Positions 1 to 6,393 of a stretch of 16,971 nt of DNA are shown here, in pieces. Made by a program: the position numbers and the translations under genes. Origin of the DNA: Pseudomonadota bacterium (GTDB lineage: Bacteria; Pseudomonadota; Alphaproteobacteria; Acetobacterales; Acetobacteraceae); NCBI GenBank assembly GCA_021826485.1, contig JAKAZX010000033.1:1-16971 (forward strand), given 5' to 3'. Below the pieces are notes generated by a model. The model did not search any database and had not been told where the DNA came from. It worked only from the letters and a program-made list of their open reading frames with translations. Every line of letters begins with the position of its first letter. The stretch's first letter is position 1.

Positions 1-1233
1 CCCGCGACCCCGGGGGCGGCAGGGGCAGCCGCCGCCGGCGGGGCCAGCATCGTCGCCATCGTCAATGGCGACGTGATCAGCAGTGAGGACGTGGCCAACC
101 GGCGGCGCCTGTTCGCCCTGTCCACCGGCCTGCCGCTGTCGCAGGAGGTCTTGGATCGGCTGACGCCGCAGATCACCCGCCAGTTGATCGACGAGCGGCT
201 GCGCCTGCAGGAAGTGCAGCGCCGCCGCATCCTGGTCGCCGATGCCGACATCGCGCGCGCGATCGGCGATGTGGAGGCGCGCAACAACATGGCCCCCGGC
301 ACGCTGCGCAAGCGGCTGGCCTCGGACGGCGTCGCGTATCGCACGCTGGTCGATCAGATCCGCGTGCAGCTCGGCTGGACGCGCGTGCTGCGCCAGCAGC
401 TCGGCAGCCAGACGCAGGTCACCCCGGCCGAGATCGACGAGCAGGAGCGGCTGTTCAAGCAGCAGATCGGCCAGCCGGAGTTCCATGTCGGCGAAATCTT
501 CATCCCGGTCGAGAATCCCAGTCAGGCGGAGGAGGCGCGGCGGTTCGCCGACACGGTGATCCAGCAGTTGCGCGCCGGTGCCCCGTTCCCTGTGGTGGCG
601 GCGGAGTTCAGCCAGAGCCAGACCGCGCTGGTCGGCGGCGACCTGGGATGGGTGCAGCCCGCCCAGATCGACCCGGAGGTGGAACACGTGCTGAACGAAA
701 TGCCGCCCGGCGCGATGAGCAATCCGATCCGCGTGCCTGGCGGCTACGACATCGTGACGCTGCACGCCAAGCGCGAGATCGGCAACGACATGGCGACGCT
801 GCTGAACGTGCGGCAGGCGTTCCTGCCGTTCACCTCCCGCCTCGATCCCGCCAACCCGACCGACCAGCAGCGGCAGACGCTGGCCAAGGCGCAGCAGCTT
901 TCGTCCGCCGCCCAGAGTTGTGACGCGGTGGAGGCGGCGGGCAAGGCGGCCGGCAGCGTGCGCCCGCCCAACCCCGGCGACGTGCGGCTGGACGCGGTGC
1001 CGCCGGCCATGCGCTCGGTGCTGGAGAAGCTGCCCGACGGCAAGCCCAGCGGGCCGCTGGTCTCGGCCGACGGCATCCTGATCATCATGATCTGTTCGCG
1101 CAGCGAAAAGAACGTCGGCATCCCGACGCGCGACGAACTGGCCCAGCGGCTGCTGGACGAGCGGATCGAACTGGTGTCCCGGCAATTGATGCGCGATCTG
1201 CAGCGGCGCGCCCAGCTCGACCAGCGGTCCTGA
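1..1233 (+). CDS. surA: SurA-type periplasmic peptidyl-prolyl isomerase/chaperone, 5' end cut by window
   Basis: The reading frame is open from base 1, and SurA-like sequence (IVAIVNGDVIS) begins before the first in-frame GTG at 73. The true start and signal peptide therefore lie upstream, and 410 residues are visible. The first ~15 residues are an Ala/Gly/Pro-rich linker. A SurA N-terminal chaperone domain follows, then a parvulin rotamase domain at about residues 161-261 (FHVGEIFIPV, GGDLGWVQ, PGGYDIVTL). A weaker second parvulin-like region follows from about 265 to the end (GPLVSADGILIIMICSR). Known role of the family: folding of outer-membrane proteins in the periplasm. It sits directly before rsmA, as in the conserved lptD-surA-(pdxA)-rsmA neighbourhood. 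The stop is TGA at 1231-1233. The family call is firm; catalytic activity of the second domain is doubtful. Confidence 0.9.
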   Translation, partial: PATPGAAGAAAAGGASIVAIVNGDVISSEDVANRRRLFALSTGLPLSQEVLDRLTPQITRQLIDERLRLQEVQRRRILVADADIARAIGDVEARNNMAPGTLRKRLASDGVAYRTLVDQIRVQLGWTRVLRQQLGSQTQVTPAEIDEQERLFKQQIGQPEFHVGEIFIPVENPSQAEEARRFADTVIQQLRAGAPFPVVAAEFSQSQTALVGGDLGWVQPAQIDPEVEHVLNEMPPGAMSNPIRVPGGYDIVTLHAKREIGNDMATLLNVRQAFLPFTSRLDPANPTDQQRQTLAKAQQLSSAAQSCDAVEAAGKAAGSVRPPNPGDVRLDAVPPAMRSVLEKLPDGKPSGPLVSADGILIIMICSRSEKNVGIPTRDELAQRLLDERIELVSRQLMRDLQRRAQLDQRS

Positions 1234-1259
1234 CCGCGCCCCTGCCGCCGCTGCGCGAG

Positions 1260-2042
1260 GTGATCGCGCGGCACGGGCTGGATGCGCGCCGCGCGCTGGG
1301 CCAGCATTTCCTGCTGGACGGCAACCTGACGACGCGCATCGCCCGCCAGGCGGGGGACCTCGCCGGGTGCCACGTGGTGGAAGTCGGGCCGGGACCGGGC
1401 GGGCTGACCCGCGCCCTGCTGGCGGCCGGGCCGGCCGGCGTGACCGCGGTGGAGCTGGACCCGCGGGCGATCGCGGCGATGCGGGAACTGGCGGCCGGGG
1501 AGCCGAACCTGACCGTGGTGGCGGGCGACGCGCTGGCGCTCGACCTCGCCGGCCTCGTGCCGGCGCCGCGGCAGATCGTTGCCAACCTGCCGTACAACAT
1601 CGCCTCCCCCCTGCTGGTCGGCTGGCTGCGGCAGGCGGCGTCCTGGCAGCGGCTGACGCTGATGTTCCAGCTTGAGGTGGCCGAGCGCATTGCGGCCAGC
1701 CCCGGCAGTGCCGCCTATGGCCGACTCTCGGTGCTGGCGCAGTGGGTGGCGGGGGTGGAGCTGCGCCTGCGCATCCCGCCCGCCGCCTTCGTCCCGCCGC
1801 CCGCGGTCTGGTCGGCGGTGGTGGTGCTGACGCCGCATGCAGCACAGCCGCCGCCGGCGCTGTTCGCCGCGATGGAGCGGCTGACCGCCGCCGCGTTCGG
1901 CCAGCGGCGCAAGATGCTGCGCGGGTCGCTGCGGTCGCTGGGCGGGGCCGACCTGCTGGCGCAGGCCGGCATCGACCCGGAGCGGCGGGCCGAGACGCTG
2001 GACATCGCGGAATTCGACCGGCTGGCCGGGCTGCTGGCCTGA
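1260..2042 (+). CDS. rsmA: 16S rRNA (adenine(1518)-N6/adenine(1519)-N6)-dimethyltransferase RsmA/KsgA
   Basis: This enzyme dimethylates two adjacent adenines in the 3'-terminal hairpin of 16S rRNA, using S-adenosylmethionine, during 30S maturation. From the GTG at 1260 it is 260 aa. Visible motifs are GQHFL (14-18), the SAM-binding glycine loop EVGPGPGGLT (41-50), the acidic ELD (65-67), GDAL (89-92) and the catalytic NLPYN (109-113). The C-terminal helical domain includes FGQRRKMLRGSLR. The start is uncertain. The frame is open upstream and reads LPPLRE just before the GTG, which resembles the N-terminus of alphaproteobacterial homologues. The first in-frame candidate there is CTG at 1230, overlapping the surA stop as CTGA and giving 270 aa. 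No ATG or TTG is available in between. pdxA is not between surA and rsmA. The product call is very secure. Confidence 0.95.
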   Translation: MIARHGLDARRALGQHFLLDGNLTTRIARQAGDLAGCHVVEVGPGPGGLTRALLAAGPAGVTAVELDPRAIAAMRELAAGEPNLTVVAGDALALDLAGLVPAPRQIVANLPYNIASPLLVGWLRQAASWQRLTLMFQLEVAERIAASPGSAAYGRLSVLAQWVAGVELRLRIPPAAFVPPPAVWSAVVVLTPHAAQPPPALFAAMERLTAAAFGQRRKMLRGSLRSLGGADLLAQAGIDPERRAETLDIAEFDRLAGLLA

Positions 2043-2048
2043 CGCGGC

Positions 2049-3131
2049 TCAGCTTCGCGCGAAGGCGGCGTTGATGTCGTCGATGGCGGCGCGCAGCGCC
2101 CCGTCCTGCAAGGCCGCCGCCACGCGGTCGCTCGCCCAGCCCTGGAACGCCATGTAGCCAGGGCCGCGCGGCCGGACATAGGAGCGTTCCAGCGTCCGCC
2201 GCGTGGCCGCGTAGAAGCTGCCATTGGCCGCGTCCAGCGCCGCATCGTGCCAGGCCAGCCGGTGCGCCGGCTGGCCGCCCGCGGCGGTGTAGGGGCCGGT
2301 CTGCGCGGCGGCGGAGGCGAACCATCGCGCCGCGGCGACCGCCGCCTCCGGCGCCGCGCTGAAGGCCGAGACGGCCATGCCGGTGCCGCCCAGCGTGCCG
2401 CCGGCGCTGCCGGGCAGCGGCAGGTCGGCAAAGCCGATGCGCGCCGGACGGAAGCCGGGACGGGCATAGCTGACATAGCCGTAGATCAGCGGCGCGCAGG
2501 CGATCCGCGCGTCCGGCTGGGCCATCCGCTCGAACACCGCGATCGGGTCCAGCGTGAAGCAGGCCGGGTCGAGCCAGGCGGTGAACTGCCGCAGCTTCTC
2601 CAGCGCCGCCACGCCGTGCTCCGGCGCGATCAGCGGCCCCGGCTCCGCCCCGCAGGGATGCCCGCAATTGGCGGCGAGCGTGTAGAACGCCATCAGCGCA
2701 TGCGGCGAGCGCAGCGGCACCAACACCCGCCCGTCCCGCGCCAGCCCGGTCACTTCCGCCCAGTCCGCCGGCGCCGCCGCCAGCAGGTCGGGCCGCCACG
2801 CCTGCACCTGCGTCGCCGCGTCGATCGGCAGCGCCCACAGCGCTCCGTCCCACCGATAGCTCGCCAGCGACGGCCCGATCGCGTCCTGCCCGGCCTCGTC
2901 CAGCGGCAGCAGGCAGCGGTCCCGCGCCACCAGCCCGACATGGGGATGATCGATCACGATCAGGTCGTAGCGGCGCGCCAGCTCCTCGACCGGGTAGGAT
3001 TCGAAGTCCTGGAGCGAGCGGCGTTCCCACGCGATGTCCACGCCCGTCCGGTCGCGCCAGATCGCCGAACAGGCGGCCAGCGGGTCGTAGCCCCGCGGGT
3101 GGTCCCAGGTCATGCCACGGAGCCGGGTCAC
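2049..3131 (-). CDS. ABC-type solute-binding-protein homologue without signal peptide (probably cytoplasmic)
   Basis: The 360-aa protein resembles family-1 extracellular solute-binding proteins. It has IVIDHPHVG near residue 70, alternating alpha/beta sequence, and a typical C-terminal end (RPRGPGYMAFQGWASDRV). There is no N-terminal signal peptide: the protein starts MTRLRGMTWDHPRGYDPL, with no hydrophobic stretch. I chose the GTG at 3131 because it overlaps the upstream CoA-transferase stop by 4 nt (GTGA); an internal ATG at 3113 is the alternative and is equally signal-less. It is the last gene of the maoC-caiB operon, and its stop lies 6 bp from the convergent rsmA stop. No permease or ATPase adjoins it. 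A role in binding the substrate or product of the CoA-transferase inside the cell is inference; ligand unknown. Confidence 0.72.
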   Translation of the reverse strand: MTRLRGMTWDHPRGYDPLAACSAIWRDRTGVDIAWERRSLQDFESYPVEELARRYDLIVIDHPHVGLVARDRCLLPLDEAGQDAIGPSLASYRWDGALWALPIDAATQVQAWRPDLLAAAPADWAEVTGLARDGRVLVPLRSPHALMAFYTLAANCGHPCGAEPGPLIAPEHGVAALEKLRQFTAWLDPACFTLDPIAVFERMAQPDARIACAPLIYGYVSYARPGFRPARIGFADLPLPGSAGGTLGGTGMAVSAFSAAPEAAVAAARWFASAAAQTGPYTAAGGQPAHRLAWHDAALDAANGSFYAATRRTLERSYVRPRGPGYMAFQGWASDRVAAALQDGALRAAIDDINAAFARS

Positions 3132-4282
3132 AGGCCGAATTCCCGAACGATTGCCGCGGTGTCCTGGCCGATGCGCGGGGCCGCCGTCCGGGTGGCCGGG
3201 CGCACGCCGTCGATGCGCAGCGGGGCGCGGGTGGTGCGGATGGCGACGTTGTCGGCGCGGGTGACGGTCTGCAGCAGGTCGAGGGCGGCGAACCCCTCGC
3301 TGCCCAGCAGCCGCGGCCAGTCGAGCACGTCGGCGCACCACACGTCCGCCGGCTGCAGGATGGCGAGCCAGTGCGCGGTGGGGGCGCCAGCGAGCCGTGC
3401 CGCGATCAGCCGCTTGATGTCGTCGCGCCGGGTGAAGCCGGCACCCGGCTCGGCCGCGGCGAGCGCCGTCAGATCGTCCAGTTGCAGCAGTTGCGCAAGC
3501 CGCGGCAGCGGCGTCATCGCCAGCGCGAGCCAGCCGTCCTGCGTCGCATAGACGCCATAGGGCGCAGCCAGGTAGGCATGCGCGCTGCGGAAGCCGGACC
3601 GCGCCGGCAGCCGCCCGCCGTCGTTCAGATGCGTGGTCAGCACCTCGAACTGCAGGTCGATCAGCGCTTCCATCAGGCTGGTTTCGACATGGCCGCCCTG
3701 CCCGGTGGTGCCGCGGCGGACCAGGCAGGCGAGCACGCCCTGCACGATGGTCGCCCCGGCCAGCATGTCGGCGACCGCGAGGCCGAACGGCACCGGCCCC
3801 TGATCGGCATCGCCGTTCAGCCACATCACGCCCGAACGCGCCTGCGCCAGCAGGTCCTGCCCGGGCAGCGCCGCCCACGGCCCATCCTCCCCATAGCCGG
3901 TGATGCTGGCATAGACGATGCGCGGATTGATCCGGCGCACCGCGTCGTAATCCAGGCCGATGCGGCCGATCACGCCCGGGCGGAAGTTCTGGATCAGCAC
4001 GTCGGCGCGGCCGATCAGCGCGCGCACATGCGCCAGGTCCGCGGGGTCCTTCAGATCAGCCGCGAAGCTCTGCTTGTTGCGGTTGATGGCGTGGAACAGC
4101 GTCGAATCGCCGCCGATCTCGGTGTCCGTCAGATACAGCCGCCGGCACAGATCGCCGCCGTCCGGCCGCTCCACCTTGATGACGCGCGCGCCGAGATCGC
4201 CGAGCCTGAGCGCCGCATAGGGGCCGGAGAGGAACTGCGACAGGTCGAGCACCAGCAGCCCGTCGAGCGGCCCGGCGGTCAT
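3128..4282 (-). CDS. CaiB/BaiF family (class III) CoA-transferase
   Basis: The protein has 384 aa, close to the usual length of family III CoA-transferases, which move CoA between carboxylic acids through aspartyl-CoA intermediates. The N-terminus LDGLLVLDLSQFLSGPYA and GDLGARVIKVERP (28-40) are hallmark sequences. They are followed by NRNKQSFAADLKDP (67-80) and ADVLIQNFRPG (93-103). The likely catalytic Asp is D143 in GQDLLAQARSG. Start ATG at 4282 overlaps the maoC stop by 4 nt (ATGA), with GGGAG about 9 nt upstream. The downstream binding-protein homologue overlaps by another 4 nt, so the three genes should be co-translated. Acyl substrate and CoA donor cannot be deduced; the MaoC neighbour suggests that an enoyl- or hydroxyacyl-CoA is made or consumed. 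Family call secure, substrate unknown. Confidence 0.9.
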   Translation of the reverse strand: MTAGPLDGLLVLDLSQFLSGPYAALRLGDLGARVIKVERPDGGDLCRRLYLTDTEIGGDSTLFHAINRNKQSFAADLKDPADLAHVRALIGRADVLIQNFRPGVIGRIGLDYDAVRRINPRIVYASITGYGEDGPWAALPGQDLLAQARSGVMWLNGDADQGPVPFGLAVADMLAGATIVQGVLACLVRRGTTGQGGHVETSLMEALIDLQFEVLTTHLNDGGRLPARSGFRSAHAYLAAPYGVYATQDGWLALAMTPLPRLAQLLQLDDLTALAAAEPGAGFTRRDDIKRLIAARLAGAPTAHWLAILQPADVWCADVLDWPRLLGSEGFAALDLLQTVTRADNVAIRTTRAPLRIDGVRPATRTAAPRIGQDTAAIVREFGL

Positions 4283-4818
4283 GCCGCGTCTCCCTGCGCG
4301 GGCGCGCCGTCACGATAGCGCACGGTTTGCAGATGCTCGCAGTACAGCACCAGCTCGCCCTCGCCCTTGAATACCTCGTAGCTGGCGCGGATCAGGCCCA
4401 TCGTCGGATATTTCGGCGCTTTCGAGAGATTGGTGCGCAGCGTGTAGATGGTGTCCCCGATGAACACCGGCTTGATGAAACGGAGCTTGTCGTAGCCGTA
4501 GCTGAACGCGTTGACGCAGTTGGTGGCGACCAGGCCGAGGCCGGCGGAGAACACGAAGGCGCCGGCGACCAGCCGGCGGCCGAACACGCCTTCCGATGCC
4601 GCGAACATCTCGTCCTGCACATAGGGATGGATGTCGCAGACCAGGGTGTTGAACAGGTGGCTCTCGCCCTCGCTGATGGTACGGCGCAGCGAACGGATGC
4701 GCTGGCCGACCTCGAAATCCTCATAGAACCAGTTCTCGGCGTTCCACACGGGCAGTGCCGCGTGATCCGCCGGCATGTCGCGCGGATGCGTCGAGACGAC
4801 GCCCACCGTTGCCGCCAT
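4279..4818 (-). CDS. MaoC-fold dehydratase-like protein with altered active site
   Basis: This is a 179-aa hot-dog-fold protein of the MaoC/(R)-hydratase family, first gene of the minus-strand operon. Family features are NWFYEDFEVGQRI (29-41), FSYGYDKLRFIKPVFIGDTI and the C-terminal strand EHLQTVRYRD. The hydratase-2 signature is normally G-D-x-N-P-x-H. Here it reads C-D-I-H-P-Y-V (residues 61-67): Asp62 remains, but the catalytic His position is Val67 and Asn is His64. It may be a non-hydratase, a partner subunit for the MaoC protein encoded divergently, or an enzyme with shifted chemistry (inference). Start ATG 4818 has a strong GGGAGGA ribosome binding site 5 nt upstream. It overlaps the CoA-transferase start by 4 nt. 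Confidence 0.85.
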   Translation of the reverse strand: MAATVGVVSTHPRDMPADHAALPVWNAENWFYEDFEVGQRIRSLRRTISEGESHLFNTLVCDIHPYVQDEMFAASEGVFGRRLVAGAFVFSAGLGLVATNCVNAFSYGYDKLRFIKPVFIGDTIYTLRTNLSKAPKYPTMGLIRASYEVFKGEGELVLYCEHLQTVRYRDGAPAQGDAA

Positions 4819-4823
4819 TGCCG

Positions 4824-4830
4824 TCCTCCC
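4824..4830 (-). promoter_or_regulatory. Ribosome binding site of the minus-strand maoC gene
   Basis: On the minus strand this reads GGGAGGA, 5 nt before the ATG at 4818. It is a near-perfect anti-Shine-Dalgarno match and fixes the start. The long minus operon starting at 11836 has the same GGGAGGAC leader. Confidence 0.75.
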
Positions 4831-4857
4831 TGCTTGCGCGCGAGACTAGCATGTTCG

Positions 4858-4887
4858 ATCATGGATGAATAGAGTTTTTACAGGCAA
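4858..4887 (-). promoter_or_regulatory. Candidate sigma-70 promoter for the maoC-caiB-binding-protein operon
   Basis: The divergent gap 4819-4900 is the only AT-rich stretch between the two maoC genes. On the minus strand it holds TTGCCT (4882-4887) and CATGAT (4858-4863), separated by 18 nt. These are 4/6 matches to the -35 and -10 consensus. A transcription start near 4851 would leave a leader of about 33 nt with the GGGAGGA site. The match is weak and not unique. The word ATGGATGAAT (4861-4870) overlaps the -10 and resembles half of the candidate operator beside iclR. Confidence 0.3.
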
Positions 4888-4900
4888 ATGAGGACCAACG

Positions 4901-5356
4901 ATGGAACGGCCCCGGCACTTCGAGGACTACGTGCTCGGCGAAACCCGCCGCACCCACGGACGGACGATCACGGAGACCGATTTCGTCGTCCACGCCGGCC
5001 ATACCGGCGACTTCTTCCCCCACCACATGGACGCCGAACTGATGAAGGCGTCGCAATGGGGCCAGCGCATCGCCCACGGCACGATGACCTTCGCCATCGG
5101 CATCGGGCTGACCGCGGGGGAGATCAATCCGCTGGCCTTCAGCTACGGCTATGACCGGCTGCGCTTTCCGCGCCCGGTGTTCATCGGCGACACCATCCAC
5201 ACCCGCCTGACCGTCACCGAGCTGGCGCCCGAACCGAAGCGGCCGGGTCACGGGCGGGTGGTGGAAAGCTGCGAGGTGGTCAACCAGCGCAACGAGGTCG
5301 TGCTGGCCTGCCAGCACATCCTGATGGCGCGCATGCGCGGTCACGGCGAGGCCTGA
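4901..5356 (+). CDS. MaoC family (R)-specific enoyl-CoA hydratase/dehydratase
   Basis: The 151-aa single hot-dog-domain protein keeps the hydratase-2 active site. The stretch TGDFFPHHMD (35-44) places Asp37 and His42 at the catalytic positions, with Phe39 in place of the usual Asn. IAHGTMTFAIGIGL is the conserved HG-containing helix, and FSYGYDRLRFPRPVFIGDTI the following strand pair. Known family reaction: reversible addition of water to an enoyl-CoA. GAGG 7 nt upstream supports the ATG at 4901. It is transcribed divergently from the other MaoC gene and shares that promoter region. The two proteins share the motif FSYGYD(R/K)LRF, so they probably arose by duplication and might form a heteromer (inference). 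The 3' end overlaps the convergent oxidoreductase gene by 16 bp. Confidence 0.88.
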   Translation: MERPRHFEDYVLGETRRTHGRTITETDFVVHAGHTGDFFPHHMDAELMKASQWGQRIAHGTMTFAIGIGLTAGEINPLAFSYGYDRLRFPRPVFIGDTIHTRLTVTELAPEPKRPGHGRVVESCEVVNQRNEVVLACQHILMARMRGHGEA

Positions 5357-6393
5357 ACCGGCGTCGCCGGGGCGGCGCTGGCGGCGAAGCAGGCTTCCAC
5401 CAGCGCCATCGTGTGCCAGGCATCGGCCGCGGCCGTGACCAGTACCGCGTCCTCGCCGGCGGCGAAGCGCTGCAAATTGGCCATCGTACCGATGAAGGCA
5501 TCCGGGAACCAGCCGCCGGCAAGCGGCACCTGTTCCCATCCCCCGCCGGCGGTGATCCACAATTCGTCCGGCTCGCCCTTCGGATAGTCCAGCAGCAGGC
5601 CGAGCTTGACGCGCGCGGCGCCGCGGTCGCCCTCCACACGGATCGCCGCATCCTGGAAGCGGCGGCCGAAATCATGGTCGTGATTGATCGACAGCACGCA
5701 GCGCACGCCGAGGCGCGTGTCCAGGATCGCCGCCGTGCGCGTCTGCGCCAGCGCATGCCGCGGATGGCCGAGCGTGCGCGCGCTGACGCCGACCGGATTG
5801 CCGAGCAGCGCGCGAATCAGATCGAGGTAATGGATCGAATGCACCGCGATCTCCACCCGCTGCTCGTGCGCCAGGAACGGGAACAGATGCCACGGCGTCA
5901 GCAGGTTCAGATGCACCTCGACATCGACGATCTCGCCGAGCAGACCCTGCGCGACGGCGTCCTGCACCGCCAGCATCATCGGCGCGAAGCGGAGCTGGAA
6001 GTTCACCGCCGCGATCAGCCGGCGCGCGCGACACAGCGCCAGGATGGCGCCGGCCTGCGCCAGATCGCGGCCCATCGGCTTCTGCATCAGCACCGCTGCC
6101 CCCTCCGGCAACGCGCGCAGCACGTCCAGATGCGCGCCCGGCGGCGTCGCGACGTCGAACACCGCATCCTGTGCGGCCACCTCGGCGAGACTGGCGAAGC
6201 GGCGGATGCCCCAGCGCGCCGCCAGCGCCTCCGCCTTCGCCGGATCGAGGTCGTAGACGCCGAGCACCGGGAAGCCGGCGCGGCGATAGGCCGGCAGATG
6301 CGCGTCCTGCACGATGCCGCCGGCACCGATCAGCACGATCGGGCACGGCCGCGACGGCAGGTCCCAGGCCTGGCGCAGCAGCGGCAGCGTCAT
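5341..6393 (-). CDS. Gfo/Idh/MocA family NAD(P)-dependent oxidoreductase
   Basis: The protein has 350 aa, typical for this family of sugar, inositol and sugar-acid dehydrogenases. The Rossmann dinucleotide loop is IGAGGIVQDAHLPAYR (22-37), and VYDLDP (46-51) ends the second strand. The family EKP motif reads QKP (104-106), keeping the catalytic-site Lys105. The usual Asp-x3-His pair appears as Glu181 and His185 in EIAVHSIHYLD. Both departures could change substrate or activity. Start ATG 6393 overlaps the upstream gene stop by 4 nt (ATGA), with GGAG upstream. It is the last gene of the operon that encodes the importer and the acid-sugar dehydratase, so oxidation of an imported polyol, sugar or derivative is likely (inference). 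Substrate unknown. Confidence 0.88.
   Translation of the reverse strand: MTLPLLRQAWDLPSRPCPIVLIGAGGIVQDAHLPAYRRAGFPVLGVYDLDPAKAEALAARWGIRRFASLAEVAAQDAVFDVATPPGAHLDVLRALPEGAAVLMQKPMGRDLAQAGAILALCRARRLIAAVNFQLRFAPMMLAVQDAVAQGLLGEIVDVEVHLNLLTPWHLFPFLAHEQRVEIAVHSIHYLDLIRALLGNPVGVSARTLGHPRHALAQTRTAAILDTRLGVRCVLSINHDHDFGRRFQDAAIRVEGDRGAARVKLGLLLDYPKGEPDELWITAGGGWEQVPLAGGWFPDAFIGTMANLQRFAAGEDAVLVTAAADAWHTMALVEACFAASAAPATPVQASP

Noticed and set aside
744..1838. A 364-codon minus-strand open frame across surA and rsmA
   Set aside because: Both plus-strand genes are secure; the product is Arg/Gly-rich and shows no family motif.
5358..5370. CCGGCG-T-CGCCGG inverted repeat as a terminator after the plus-strand maoC
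   Set aside because: The loop is too short, there is no T-run, and it lies inside the coding end of the oxidoreductase gene; such repeats are expected by chance at this GC content.
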